Origin: Ehretia macrophylla
Lineage: Eukaryota; Streptophyta; Magnoliopsida; Boraginales; Ehretiaceae
NCBI GenBank assembly: GCA_037974665.1
Contig: CM075772.1
Coordinates: 39,894,552-39,958,551, forward strand
DNA: 64,000 nucleotides
Direction: 5' to 3'
Positions within the stretch are counted from its first letter, which is position 1; the number at the start of each line of letters is the position of its first letter. The notes below the pieces were generated by a model, which was given only the letters and a program-made list of their open reading frames with translations, was not told the DNA's origin and did no database searches. This document shows, piece after piece, positions 33,632-47,884 of this stretch. A program made the translations under genes and the position numbers.

Positions 33632-36600
33632 CTATAACGGCTCTGGCTCTAGAATATGAGAAGGATCCGGATTATACTTTTGCAAATTAGACACATGGAA
33701 GACATCGTGGAAATTAGAGAAGTTCTCCGGTAAAGCCAATCGATATGCTAACTTACCAACCCTGTCGATAATCTCAAACGGCGCTACAAACCTCGGACTC
33801 AGTGCTACCTTTACCATAATGAGTAAACCCCTTTCGAGGAGATAATTTCAAGAAAACCTGATCCCCGATTGCAAACTCCAAATCCCGAAGACGCTTATCA
33901 GCATAACTCTTGTATCTGCTCTGCGCTGTAAGCATTCTCTGCCTGATCAACTGAACATTCTCAATCTTCTCTAAAAGCTCTGGCATAATAGTCGGATCAA
34001 TAGTCTTCATCTCCCCTACTTCATCCCAATACAAAGGTGAACGACACTTACGGCCGTAAAGAGCTGCAAAAGGTGCCATCCTAATAGTAGCTTGATAACT
34101 ATTGTTATAGGCAAACTGGGCAAGTGGTAGATGTTTCTCCCAGTTCTTCCCGAAGTCCAGAACACAAGCCCTGAGCATTTCTTCCAGAATTTGAATAGTT
34201 CTCTCAGACAGACCGTCGGTCTATGGATGATACACGGTGCTGAAGTTTAACTGAGTACCCAAAGTCTCTTGAAGTTTCTCTCACAAACGAGAAGTAGACC
34301 GAGGATCTCGATCTGAATCATTACTAGATGGAATCCCATGAAGTCTAACAATCTGATCCAAATAAAGATCTGCCAACTTTGTAACCTCATCCCCTAACCT
34401 CATCGGAATGAAACGAGCTGACTTTGCCAAACGATCTACGACAACCCAAACTGCGCCGTTACCTCTCTGTGTTCTAGGAAAACTAGAGACGAAGTCCATT
34501 GTAATATGCTCCCATTTCCACTGTGGTATTGCCAACGGCTGAAGTAACCCTGCAGGTCGTTGATTTTCGGCCTTTGCTTGCTGACAAGTCAAACATCTAG
34601 ATACAAACTGAGCAACCTCCCTTTTCATGTTATTCTACCAATAATATTGCTTCAAATCCCGATACATCTTGTTTCCACCGGGATGAATGGTGTACTTAGA
34701 ATTATGAGCCTCCTCCAGAATACCTCACCTCAAACCCGGTTCATCGGGAACACAAACCCTGTTCCAAAATCGAAGAATACCATCTACATGTAATTTGAAA
34801 TCAGGCTGATCATCCGTGATCTGATCCTTGATCTTCAAAAGTTTTGGATCAAGCTGTTGAGCATCTCTTATCTGAGACAGCAATAAAGGTTGAATATGGA
34901 CATGTAAACACATCACCCCAACCTAAGTCAACTCTGGTCTCTAATAAGTGAATTTCTCAAGAACTTCTTACTTCTTGACAGCCAAACAAGAAATACTCGC
35001 GTTACGGCTAAGAGCGTCTGCCACAACATTTTCCTTCCCAGGCAGATAACTGATAGAACAATTATAATCTATGAGAAGTTCCATCTATCTCCGTTGATGC
35101 ATATTCAACTCCTTCTGTGAGAACAAGTACTTAAGACTCTTATGATTAGTGAAAATCTCGAACTTACTGCCCCACAGATAATGATGCCACTTTTTCAGTG
35201 CGAATAAAACTACTGCCAATTCAAGATCATAAGTCAGATAATTCACCTCACATGGTTTCAACTTTCTTGACGCATAAGCAATAACCCGACCATTCTGCAT
35301 AATTACACAACGCAAGCTATCCTTGGATGTATCACTGTAGATAACTATATTATCGGTCCCTTGTGGTAGAGTAAGTACTAGAGCAGTAGTCAATCCCTTT
35401 TTCAACTCCTGAAACCCACTCTCACATTTCTTATCCCAAACAAAGCTAGTCCGTTTCTGAGTTAACTTAGAAAGTGGCCTTGCAATCTTGGAAAAGTCCT
35501 TGACAAACCTACGGTAATAACTCGCCAAGCCAAGAAAGCTACGAATCTCCGAAACATTCTCCGACCGTTTCCAAGACATCACCACTTCAATCTTAGTGGG
35601 ATCTACTGAAATACCGCTCTATGTGATCATATGACCGAGAAATGATATACGATGTAGCCAAAATTCACATTGGCTGAACTTCGCAAACAACTGATGCTCC
35701 TGCAGCTTCTGTAAGACAAGCCGTAGATGTTGCTCGTGTTCCAATTTAGACTTAGAATAAACTCAGATATCATCAATAAAGACTACCACGAACTGATCCA
35801 AGTACGGCTAAAAAACCCGATGCATAAGGTCCATGGATGCTGCCGGTGCATTAGTCAGTCCAAAGGGTATAACAACAAATTCATAATGCCCGTACCGAGT
35901 CCTGAAAGTAGACTTCGGAACATCATCCGTACGAATCCAAAGCTGATAATACCCCTGCCTCAAGTCAAACTTAGAGTAGATTTTGGCTCCCTGAAGTCGA
36001 TCAAACAACTCGTCAATCAGTGGCAAAGGATACTTGTTCTTGATGGTCACTTGATTCAAACCACGATAATCGATACACAATCTCAAGGTACCATCCTTCT
36101 TCTTCACAAATAAAATAGGTGCTCCCCAGGGTGAAGAACTCTGCTGAATGAAACCCTTCTATAATAACTCCTGTAGCTGAGTTTTCAATTCCTTAAGTTC
36201 AGCTGGTGCCATCCGGTACGCTGATTTAGAAATAAGTTGAGTACCGGCAATAAGATTGATCACAAACTCCATATCTTTATATGGCGGTAACCCTAGCAAC
36301 TCCTTGGGAAATACATTGGGATATTCCCGAATAATAGGAACTTCTTCCAGCTTCAGCTTATCAGATAGCTTGTTGATCAAATAAGCTAGATAACCCGAAC
36401 ACCCCTTACTCACCAGCTTAACAACTTTAGTTGATGAGATAATAAAACTCATCTTAGCATCCCGGTTCCCTGCTACCTCAACCATTGGCTGATCTGGCAA
36501 ATGAAACCATACTACATTTGTTCTACAATTTAGTTGAGCATCATAAGTAGAAAGGCAGTCCATATCCAAGATAACATCATACCCCAGGATTGGAAATAAA

Positions 36601-36983
36601 ATAAGGTCTGATGGAAAATCCTGACCCTTAACATGTATTTTACAGTCTTTATAAACTAAGCTAGTCAGATACTTATTAGTTAAAGAAGTACTAATCTCAA
36701 CCACATAAGGCAATCTTTCAAGTTGCATGTTAACATGTTGCACACAAGTAGGCGTAATGAATGAATGCGCAGCACCAGAATCAATCAATACTTTAACAAG
36801 TTGATTGCGTATAAGGAAGTTACCTTCCACAACTGCCATATCCTCAGGTGCCTCATCCAAATCAACTGTGTAGGCCCGAGCTTGAACCCGCTGCTGCTGA
36901 GGTGCACCACTAGTAGGTCGACCTTGATCACCCTGGGTCGCTGCCCGACCCTTAGTTCCCTGAAATCTAGGGCAATCCTTCAC
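33632..36983 (-). pseudogene. pol: E3 pol region (fossil)
   Basis: On the minus strand: protease with DSGAAHSF (about 36780), reverse transcriptase with [19 protein letters not shown] and FDLRQGYYQ (about 35810-36107), RNase H with [19 protein letters not shown] then [20 protein letters not shown] (about 35085-35585), integrase with CLTCQQAKAENQRPAGLLQP and ITMDFVSSFPRT, then LAQFAYNNSYQATI and ALYGRKCRSPLYWDE, and a tail FHDVFHVSNLQKYNPDPSH. These give copying and integration functions of a Ty3/Gypsy element. Broken in several places; fossil. Confidence 0.9.
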
Positions 36984-38097
36984 CCTATGCTGATTGCTGC
37001 CGCAAACACGTTCCTGCCTTCGCCCTGTAGTCGGCCTCTACATGGCCCTGACGCTTGCAGTAAGTACATAGTGGTGATAAAGCACTGCCACTGCCCCTAG
37101 AAGAACTAGAAGCCGAGAACGCAGTTGTACTAGCTTGCTGCTGAGGTCTCACAACACTGGGCCTATATTGACCCTGAGACTGGGCCAGCCTGTACTGTGA
37201 CTGAGCTTGATAAGACCCCTGCTGAAACTGAGGCCAATAGTAACCCTGCTGACCCTGCGGTCTGAAAGAACACTGCTTTACAAAAGGCCTTTAACTACCC
37301 TGCTGGCCCTACGGCTGAAATGGCCTCTTGCTAGGCTGACTAGGTTCGATCTATTCCCATTTCCTCTTTTCCAGTCTTGATGCTGCATCAAAAGCCTTTG
37401 AGAATATGTCATACTGATTTAGGGTCATCGCATCCCGAATCTCCGACATCAAACCCAACATAAACCTTCGGGTCTTGCGCTCCTCATCTACTACAAACTC
37501 CGGTGTATACAGGGATAGTCTAGTGAAAATGGCCTCATACTGAGCCACTGAAGCACCCCCCTGAACCAAGGACAGGAACTCTGCCTCCCTCCTTTCCCGT
37601 GCAATCCTCGGGACATACTTTACCCGAAACGCTCTCAAAAAGGTATCCCAAACATACGGAGTACCTTTTGCCTCCCAACCGACTCTCACTTTGTGCTATC
37701 ATTCCTCTGCCTTATCATCAAACAAGTAAACAACATAAGTGACTTTCCTCTCGTTAGTATAGTTTAGAGGATCGAATATCTTCTCTATCTTATTAATCCT
37801 CGCTTCTGCCTTCCGATCATCTGGATCCCCCTGAAATCTCAGCGGATAATACCCCAAGAATTCCTTCAGCGTACTATGCTCGTGGTAACCACCCTGAACG
37901 TTCAATAACTAAGTCTGCCACGTCTGTGCTTGGGCAGCCTGCCCTGCTAGTATATGTGCTTGTCCTGCCATAATCTCTGCAATCCTATCCATGGCTGCAC
38001 TAAAACGATCATCACCCCTATCTCGGCCCAGTGCCACGTTATCCAGTGCCTCGTCAACTACCTCAGGCCTACCTCTGGTTCTTGGTCTACCAGTCAT
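36950..38097 (-). pseudogene. gag: E3 gag region (fossil)
   Basis: Minus-strand start MTGRPRTRGRPEVVDEALD, then capsid-like core (FLGYYPLRFQGDPDDRKAEA, VARERREAEFLSLVQGG-like segment) and a zinc-knuckle region near 36960-37070. Very close to the E2 gag-like region. Broken. Confidence 0.85.
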
Positions 38098-38390
38098 TCT
38101 ACTAATCAAAGAGTTAGCACAGGTTTTAGCACATAGACAAGCTATAGACAATTATTAGCAAATAAGCAACAACTCACATAAAACACCTAAATCACTTAAG
38201 TATCAATCACATAAACAAGTTGATCACATAATCACATAGTCACTAAATCACATAATTATTTAATCACTTAATCATATTAATAGATATTTCACTTTTCTTT
38301 CACTTCATACATACTTTCATGCTAAGACCATTACCCACATTCCGAGGATACCCTAGCTGACAGCTAAACATGCGCTCTGATACCACTTAA

Positions 38391-40903
38391 TGTAACACCC
38401 CAACTTGACCCCTCCTACAATCAGTCAGGACGCAACGGAATTTCAGCAGTATAACGACAATAATTAGGACACCGAGGCTCCAAACCAACCTCTTCGAAAC
38501 CCATACATCCAACTCCACAATAATTCAACATTTTACAACACAACCACAATATACGATAAACATTCTTTACCATTTCATCCATAGGTTATACGCCTCCATT
38601 CCAACATCATACATTTACTATATAACATACAATCACAAAATATATTATAACCAATCTAGTAGCATAATCATATTCCAAAAACGAGACCACTAAACTAGCA
38701 ACATTTAATCTATTATCATTACATCATCTTATATAACATGAACTTCTAAATAAATACATACCAACTAGTTTTAATATATAATATAACAAAAAGTACACCA
38801 TCAAATATCAAGGACAAGACTCTGGCACGTAGGACTCGTCCACATATGGAACATAATCCTCTTCTGGAGGCACGTACCCGTAACGTGGATCGGTAACACC
38901 GGTATGCATGCAATAATTGAGAGTGAGCTTATATGAAACAAGCCTAGGGAGGATTCGATAAATCTTGAATAGTATTTACTACACTCCTTGGAAATTATCC
39001 TTTGAGTAGTAAACACACAACAATCATCAATAACAATATAAGCACATTAACTATAATGACCAATTAATAAAGGATACTCTAGTTGGTGTAGCTCCAAACA
39101 CCGTCACGATCTTAGCCGTTCTTGTAACTACCCATTACTCATGCACTCGAGGTACCTCACTAGCCCCTCCCTCTAGGACACCTCCGTCATGCGAGCTGGG
39201 AGTAGCCTATGGTAGCCATACATGTTTCAACCCGACAGCCCGATGCTGCCCGAGAGGTGGCACACACATACCAAGACTCAGCAATAATAATAAACATTCA
39301 ATCACAAGAGGTCAACATTTTCTGTTGACTATCTCCCGGTTCATCAATAATCAATTATCACAGGAGGACAACAAAGTAGGTTGCCTATCTCCCGGTTCAA
39401 CAATAATCAATCAATATTCATCAATTCAATCAACATCACAACAATTAATCAATTATACAACAAACAACTAAGTTAGATGACAAAGTAGGCTACCCAACTT
39501 AACATGCATTAAACACACAACCAAACCCTAGTCCAACCATCAACAACTCACAATTCAATCACTCAAACACCACCCAAACATCTAAAGGCATATGTCAACA
39601 TTTTAAAGAAAGACAACCCGAACTTCTAAAAGTCATAACTTATATTCTACTATTCCAATAACTTCCAAACCGGTTTCTAACACTCACCCACTCAATCAAC
39701 AACATTCTCCCCCTCAGAAACCAACCATAAACCATCCACATCAAGCCCAACAATCCTAAAACCTCAATTCACCTAGGCTGAAATTTCCGAACTTTCACAC
39801 CAACATCACAATCAAAATTTCGGCATTACAACATTACTACCACGCATTTAACAAACTTTTACAAGCTAACAGCAATCGATTCCAACCACCACAACTCCAG
39901 GTAATCAACAAATAGCCAATAACTCAACTTTTAATACCCGAAAAATAAAATTCATGCTACAACAGTTCAAATCTTATATAAATACATATAAACGATCCTT
40001 AGCATGCACTGAGCAATAATATAACATCAATTCAACTTTCTAACGGTTCAAAATTCAATTATATGCAAAAACATAAAAAATGACATTTGAGATCTAGAAT
40101 TTTTCTCTCACCTTTGATTCGAAACAAGCCTAAATGTGAGTGCAATGCGTGCCCAACAAGTGGAATCCAACTTGGCTCGAAAAACTATAGACAAAAACTA
40201 GGTTTTTCAAGTGAATTTTGCTTTAAAAACCTTTGAAATTTTCTCTCTATTTTTCTCTCCTTCCTCTCGGAAATGTGTGTGTAGAATGAGTGCATTTTGT
40301 GAGCTATTAATGTGTGTTGATGCAATATAGCTCAAGGTCAAACAACTTTTAAAAAGTCAAAGTTGACACTTAGTTTATTTTTTTTAGTATTTTTATTCTT
40401 TTAATTCTATTTTTAGACTATTTCTTGCTCAAACACTAAATTGATAGTTAAACTATTTATAGATAATGTATTTTAGATGACAAAGAGTTTTACGTTCAAA
40501 CATTTTCACCTGAGTCGGCTTAAAACCCAATTTTTGCAAAAGAAAGTATAAAAACCTTTAAAATTCCAAAACCGATTCCAAAATCGTTTTAATCAAACAT
40601 GGGTCTATTAATACCCGAGGACTATGTTTTAAAACGTTTAAAACACCCCTGTAAAAATTTTAGCGGACAGGTGTTTAAAATACTATTCACTAAAATCGAC
40701 AATAAAATTTATGATGCCGATTTTGATTAAAATTTCATGAATGCACACATAGCTTGTATTAGGAATATAAATCACATATTTAACACATTCTAACTTATAT
40801 AACACATAAACAGGTCAAATCACGTAAATTGAGGCAAAATACGTAAATCGAGATAAAGGCAAAATACGCAAATTGAGATAAAGGCAAAATATGGGGTCTC
40901 ACA
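38391..40903 (-). repeat. E3 5' LTR (minus-strand sense)
   Basis: 2.5-kb LTR next to primer-binding site GCTCTGATACCA (reverse orientation). Contains two units (about 39298-39400) resembling the E2 minisatellite. Confidence 0.88.
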
Positions 40904-43900
40904 GATACTGCATCAAGGCTGGTTGTTAAGAAAGGGATAAATATAGTTTTTTACGTTTCAACTTGATCAGTTAGTCCGTAGGGACGAACAAAAGGTCTAA
41001 GGATGCCTGGTCTGGGGTATCATTTTCCCAATTTTGGATTTGATTTTCAATTGCCAAGCCCAGGGAGTACGTCTAATATATAAACTTGTATATAATGGGA
41101 CCGATGTTGGCCCAGCCGGAGATCATGTGCTTGACAAAAGAAAAATGTAAGCCTCCTTGTAGAATATATAGGAGCTACCTGAAAAGGACCTCCATTTGAA
41201 CCCTTTTTGAACCACTCATGGGACCAAGTGAACGCGTGTTATCTTGGTTTATCCTAACGAGACAAGACTCCTGCATCGAATATGGGTGCAGGGTGGGAAA
41301 GGATAGATTCTCCAGCAAGGGAAATGACTTCTTCCATGCCCTTTGAAGAGTGAATAACAAGTGCTTTGAATCAAGCTCTTAGAGTACTAGTAAAAACCTA
41401 AAAACTACGTTTTTCTTTTTGAAAATGGATTTATAGACCTCACCTCGATGTTGGAGCTAGGGCAGGCCTCTTCAGCCTATGGTGGGGTTAGTTAGGATGA
41501 GTGGATAAATCAACGAGTAAGCAAGATCTAGCTAGGCTTAAGCATTCAAAGAAAAAAGGCACATTGAGCGAAGTAACTGCGAGTTTCTCTTTTCTATGAA
41601 AGAAAGGGCTGGCCTGTGCCTTTCTAACCTGCCATGTTTGTTTGTCTAAAGTAGTACTCCTAGTCTAAGGAAAATAGCACGGCATACCCTCCACAATGTG
41701 AATAAGCAGCAGACACATCTACATCCGAATTTGAAGTAGAACCGGTGGAGAATCTGTGACTATAGAAGAAGGCCTTGCCCCCTATGGGGGGTGGCCAGGC
41801 GTACGGACTATCCCGGGAGCACGATTTCTTAACCAGGGCGGGGAAAATAGAAAAATGCGCACCATAAGCTCTCGTATCAACTATTCATTAATCGAATTTC
41901 CTCTTAGGCAGCTCGATAAGGAGCTTTTTGGTTTGCTTGAATGCCTTATCTTTTATCTCGTCCCTTGCTGATTTGATTCAACTCCTGAATGCCATTCTAT
42001 TGTTTGTAAACGAGTTAAAGGCAGAGTGACAGTTTAGGCTTAGGCTTTGGATTCGACAGTTAGGATAGGAGTGAAGCCAATGATGTCCCCAAACGATAAG
42101 GTTGATCTTTATTCGTATAAAAGAAAGCTGGTTACTCTCTACTCCAACTCATTGGGCTCTTATTTGTTGCAGTGTAACTCATTGTCGATGAGGTAAAACC
42201 TGGTGCCTACTCTATCTCTGCCAATAGAAAAGAATTCATATTCGACAAAGTAGGTATTAACATGTTCAACACTATCCTAAAATGTGCAGGTATGGTAGGC
42301 TGATCTTCCATATTCCGATGTTTTTATTGCTATCAATCAAACCATGTTACCGTTCTCGAGAGGAAAAAGATAAAGATAGATAGGGCGCGTTATGAGATCT
42401 GTAAATAACTTAGTGATTTAAGGACGACGAGTCACGCCCTGTAAGGTCAGACCGTCAATCATCGGTTCAACTCTACTCATACCATTTCTTTTTCTTTACT
42501 TGAATGCAATAGAATTCCCCTAATTGGTAGAAGGCAGGACACTCAAAAGCATACTATGAGATAGGTTCTACTTCCATTTGTGCTTACTTGACTCTAGAAA
42601 ACACTACTTCCTTCTTATACGTTCCCCAAGAGGGAAAGCCTTTCATGTAGAGGTGGGATAGTGAAAGTGGTTTCCCATAAGAGGAGAGAAGGAAGGGAAA
42701 AGGGATAAGCAAGAGGGAATCTTGAACTGTTTTCACTCGTGCCTTTGTTATCGTTGTCTAACTGAAGCACTAATTCATTTTCTAGAGCTAGAAGTGCCTT
42801 TAAGAAGGAGTCAATAGTGAAGTCAAGAATGACCTTAAGGTAGGGTCCTTTACGACTTGATGTGTTACAGGCCGCAGAAATGCAATTATCAGTGATTATG
42901 AGTTGATCCTCCGTTCCCATATTTCAAAGAAGACAAAATGTGACCCCGAAAATCTCTCACACTTGAAAAATAGATGCCATATAGCCGATTAATTTACTAT
43001 TAAATTAAATAGTTGATTCATTCAATCTTCCTTGAATGAAAAACAGCTGATTGGTAATTAATGTGCGCTCCTGTGGGAGTCGAACCATCCACATAGGCTT
43101 TTTTTCCTTGTTTTGATCAAACAAAAAAAAATGATTGAGACTAAGTCAGCTTCCGTATTCAGGCTTCCTAATCTAACTACCTCCTCAGCTTTACTGTCTG
43201 TCTTGGTTGACCTTATGGCCGAGCCAGGACTTGCCTTGAAGACAACCTGTTCAAACTTGATATATTGCTGGAAAATGTTAGGGGATTGTGTTAAGCAAAG
43301 AAAAATAGGTGTCTTAGTACACAGCTTACCCTAGGATGCATAAGAACTAGATATACTGACTATGTTCGAAAGAGGGAAGAGAAAGATCTTTTTTTTAGAA
43401 GTGATCGATACAAAACTACAAGCAGGTGAGCTTAGGCCTGGGAACTAGAGGGATCACTCGGGCTTAGATTGCCCCAAAACCGCACCTTAAGGAAGGAAGA
43501 CGAGCTTTGCTGGCTCCCCAGCTTCGCTAACAAAGTCTCAGGGTGGTGACTGGTTCTACAGAATGGGAAACTACTTGGGTCAGATTTCAACAGATCAAAG
43601 TAATGAACTCTGTAATATACCAGTTGAAGATCTTTCTTGGCGGAACGATCTTGAGTAGGAAAAGAATATTATTGGTTTCTTTTCTTACCTCGACCTGTTC
43701 GTGCTGCGAAGCAAACACCTACTTTAAGGAGAAAGAAAGACTTTCCTAAAGTCAATTCAAGCCGGTACATCATAAATCAAAATAGAAGCTTCAGTTTCTT
43801 GCTTATCTATGGAATATCGCATTGTTACTGACCTAGGATGAGGAAATAAGTTCAATAGATAGATAGGAGTACGGATTCCCTACTTTTAAGCATATAGCTA

Positions 43901-44277
43901 GCCCCTTCTTCTGAGAAATAGATGTTTACTTTGCGAAAGAGATTTCTGAGGGTCTAAGTCCGAATCTCCTTATTGTTTTTGAAAAGCAAACTTCCATAAG
44001 GGAGAAGGGTGGTTCGGGGCATACTTCGATCAATGTTTTGGAACCATTCGAACAAATGTAATTTAACACGGCGACCTATATGGAATGCCTCATTAGGAAA
44101 ATACGATGCAAGACCTGTCACATCAAGGTCAAGAAGAAATCGACTCTTCATTTTATTCTCTAACTACTTCAAGCACATGGCTCTCCGGTCAATGGCAGGT
44201 GCTGGTTTCGATGCAATTTTTGAAAAAGACCCTTATGCCCACAAATCTACGAGCCGGAGGGAGCAAACCACCATAGC
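40904..44277 (+). other. Mitochondrial-like spacer
   Basis: 3.4 kb with purine-rich runs and no recognisable gene. Frames at 41756-41971, 43113-43334, 43543-43749 and the opposed frames at 43954-44326 show no family signature. A T-arm-like GAGTCGAACC at about 43077 lacks a cloverleaf. Confidence 0.4.
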
Positions 44278-47133
44278 TGTGATAACCGAACCCGGCATGC
44301 ATTTAATGGTATTTGACTGCATTTAATTAAATGTTTAATTAGTTAAATCAACCATTTTGCACTATTTTGATATTTCTTTCAGAAGCATTCAATAAATTTT
44401 TATATTGATTAATTAAAAGATTATTACCTATTTCTATTATTTATAGAAATTGGATTTACTTTCCTGTATTTAATTAAGTGTCATTTTAAATGTTAGTGTT
44501 TAAATGCATTTGATTACGTGTTTATATTAACTTGTTTATTTGTATCTTAGCATTAACTTCATAATTATTTAAAATATTATGGAAATAGATAAATTAATTA
44601 TTTTTAAATGAATATTGATTAGTTTGATTGTTTTGATTATTTTAATAATGGGTTTTAATTGTCTTGCATTAAAATTACTCAGTTTTCAATTAAATGAGAA
44701 AAGAAACTCCGAGCCGGAGTGAATTTTAAACTATTCTACTATTCTACTTTTCAAAAAAATTAAAGTTTTATATTATTGCTCATCACTTTATTAGCGATCA
44801 TTTATTGACCGTTTGACCGTAGTATTTCAAAAATGAGAGTTAGAGAAATATTCCTCGGACTTAGTGAAAAATGTTTTTAGCTTAATTTAACTAGTTTTAG
44901 TTGTTTTTCATTTAGTTGCATTGTTTTAACTTGGAATAGATTAAATGGCATCAAAATAAGCTTATTTGACCATTTTTAACTGAAGCTTGATTTTGCAAAA
45001 GACCAAAATGCCCTTGTCACCTTTTATATAGAAAATAAGCCAAATTTATCAAAAAAACAAATGCATAAATTCCCCCCCAAGTACCCCCCTTTGGCCGAAG
45101 CTCCCAAAGAAGAAGAAAAAAAGATTTTTGCTTCAATTTTCTTCTACAATCATGTGTGGAATTGCTCGGGGGTCATGGCTCGGGTCCTTGCGGGTCTTCC
45201 TCGTCAATCTCTGTGAGGGTTTTCACATTTATGTGCATTTTGTTTTGGATTCGATTATTGTTACAAATTTTCAGATTTGATATATATTGTGTTATAATGC
45301 CTATAATTGCTTGATATAGCTTCCTTTGAGTTCGTAGAGCATTGCTTGATAGTTATTTAGTGATTTTTACAGCTGAAATTGCGTATTTGAAATTTGGGAA
45401 AAGTAATGGATAGTGATTTTGAATAGTAAAACCCTAGAATTTTGGATTTTGATCTGAATCGTGATTTCTTGATTTGGATAGGTGCCATTAATGTTAGAAA
45501 GATAAAATGTGCAATAAAAACGGACTGGCCTTTGATAAAATTAGAAATTAGACAAAGAAAAGAAAAGGTGTTGTTTGACCAAAAGTTGACTGTGCTCGAA
45601 TTGAGTTAGGGGTTTTGCTATTGAGGGCATGGAAGTACTCTTGGCGCTATTGTGGCGTTGATTGAGCGACCAGTTAGTATAGTTGTAGTTCAAATGCAGT
45701 AGGTGGACTTTCGGGCCTCGCGTGAGAAAGTGAAGTTTAGTGATATAGAAACGTGCCTTGTAGTGCCTAAGTGAATGTAGTGAAATCAGTTTCCTAATCC
45801 TGTAGCTCGTTTGCTTGTAATTGCCTTTGGAAGTTAGAGATTGAATAGTGATATTTGTCGTTTTCGTGTTTGAACTGCTATTACTTGTTTAATTAGTGTT
45901 CTTGTTGCTATTAATGATAGTTATGCTTGAAAAGTTAATTGATTGCTATTATTGATTGTAAACACTTGATATCTCGTTTATCGTCACTAATCTGTACTTT
46001 CGTGTTATTACTCGTTTATTGCTTGTATCTCGTATTGCATTGCATTAGTGTCAGGCGCATGAGTGATGGGCCTCTCTGGGCAGTCTCGGGCTGCTAGGGT
46101 TGGTTGCTCTAGCTCCGTGTCCTATTCCCTTTCTCGCTAGGGGTGCCGCCCTGGGAGATTTGGGTCGTAGATGTGTTGGGGTACTTCCGGAGTATACCCA
46201 GTGGATGTTATAAGGTGGTTGCGCGCTTATTGTCATCGTTGTCAACATCAAGCTCGAGATTGATATAATGCTTGTGGAATCAAATTGCATGGTACATTGC
46301 TCGTATGAGTAAACCATAGCCTTCAGAGTGTGGTATAGCTTTGTATGGTTGTGTTAATGCTTTTATTAATTGCTTATTGTATTGATTGTTTATATTGAAT
46401 GCTTACTTGTCAATTATATTGCTTAACTGCCTTATTTGCATTGCACGACCTTCTTTCTCTCCACCTCGATATCTGTCTCGCCCTCACTGAGTATAGGTGT
46501 TGTGTATACTCATTCCTCACCACCACATTTCAGGAAATGCCATGTTAGCTGGAAAGTTTGTGATTACGTGAAAGATCATGCTTGAAGAGTTGTCTTGCGT
46601 GCTATGTGGCTTGAGTTGTCAAAGATGCAAAGATGTATGTTTCATGTGTTGTATGTATTTAATGTTAAAAGGAATGTAATTTAAGTTTTACTAGATTATT
46701 GAAGTGGTATGATAAGCTAGTTTATGTATTCGGATAATATAATTTAACTTAAATGCATGTTTGTAATGTCCAAAGGAAAAGAGTTAGAAAGGTATGATAG
46801 TCTATTTTATGCAATAGGTTAGTATGGTTTAATTGTCAAGCATGAATGTACTTGTCAAAGTTGAGAAGAGATAGGTTAGTTTTTTTTTTAACTGGAAATG
46901 TATATTTACTTGTGTTCGCTTGTTGAGAACCAAGCCTCGGATGGCCTTGAGGTGGTTGAATGGTTGGACACGGTGCTGGTCCACTTATATGCTATTACAG
47001 GTTTTACATTTTGCCTAGAAACAGGGGAGACTCCGTCCGTCTTTCCCTAACAAATTTTGCCCGGGTTTGGAATTGGGTTGTGATTAGATTGATTGATAGA
47101 ACTCCCGGTCTCGAGAGGGATCGGGGTGTTACA
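44278..47133 (+). mobile_element. Solo LTR of the E1 type
   Basis: Starts TGTGATAACCGAACCCGG and ends CGGGGTGTTACA like E1 LTRs, with the same core at about 46069-46160. No interior. Flanks ATAGC (44273-44277) and ACAGC (47134-47138) fit a target duplication with one transition. Formed by LTR-LTR recombination. Old. Confidence 0.85.
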
Positions 47134-47884
47134 ACAGCTGATATAGAATTCTATTTAAACTTTCAGTTGAACCTCGTGACTCGGGATACGTTCAGGGAGA
47201 GCCAGGGAAAGTGCAACCCTAACGTTACTAATGAGCTTCTTGTGGTGATCTACGGCATTCATGTGTAATTTTATCACTTCAGGTATACACGCTACGCCCC
47301 TTCTTGACTCGAGATCAGTAGCAAAGCAAAACGCTCCAACCAAAGGGGGGTAGCGCACACATAACTCCTTGATGAAAAAGAAAATCCTATCACAACTTCC
47401 TTTCTCACCAGAATCTTTCCTCGAAGAACCCTTTTCTTTGAAGCAACCGAACCACCTAATTGTCAATCTGAGCTCTCTGGATCAATTAGTCATCAGTAGT
47501 GGTCCTAGTAGTTGAATAATAGTCCCAAGTCAAATTGCAAGAATAGTCCCAGGATTGTCTAGCGGAAGCAGCCCTTAATGCGCGTGATTCTAGCGTATGC
47601 TCAGTTCCTACACACTACTCTACTCGGAATGGATGTGGTGCTCGCATAAAGACCATCAAGTTAGTATCGTATAATTCTCGCATCTCTCCTTGATCTCAAG
47701 TATTGAAACCCATAGAGGGAAGGGGCAGAGCAGTCGCTATCAGGAATGGTCGATAGCCCATGACTCAAAGTGCGACTATCTATGAATAACCAGGATCAGA
47801 ATGCCAATTGAGGAGATGAGCCTACGAAAGATTGAAAGTTCAGACTGGCATACTCACGCAAGGAAATTGAGTTGATAGAGTAGC
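47134..47884 (+). other. Mitochondrial-like spacer between solo LTRs
   Basis: 750 bp without a recognisable gene. Confidence 0.4.

Larger units (their letters stand above)
31808..40903 (-). mobile_element. E3: Ty3/Gypsy retrotransposon with decayed gag-pol
   Basis: LTRs of unequal length at 31808-33396 and 38391-40903 end in TGTAAC and GGGGTCTCACA on the plus strand. Minus-strand order is primer-binding site (38374-38385), gag, protease, reverse transcriptase, RNase H, integrase, polypurine tract (next to 33397), the Ty3/Gypsy order. Integrase-end and gag motifs resemble chromovirus-like elements of the Tekay/Del kind; that clade call is tentative. The coding region is broken at roughly ten places and is a fossil. 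Flanking bases GATGT and GATAC are similar but not equal, so a target duplication is only possible. It is the oldest full element here by LTR comparison. Confidence 0.9.

Noticed and set aside
42420-42475. tRNA-like GGTTCAACTC near a short stem
   Set aside because: No complete cloverleaf can be drawn.
43060-43105. Possible minus-strand tRNA end (GAGTCGAACC)
   Set aside because: No matching acceptor, D or anticodon arm was found within tRNA distance.
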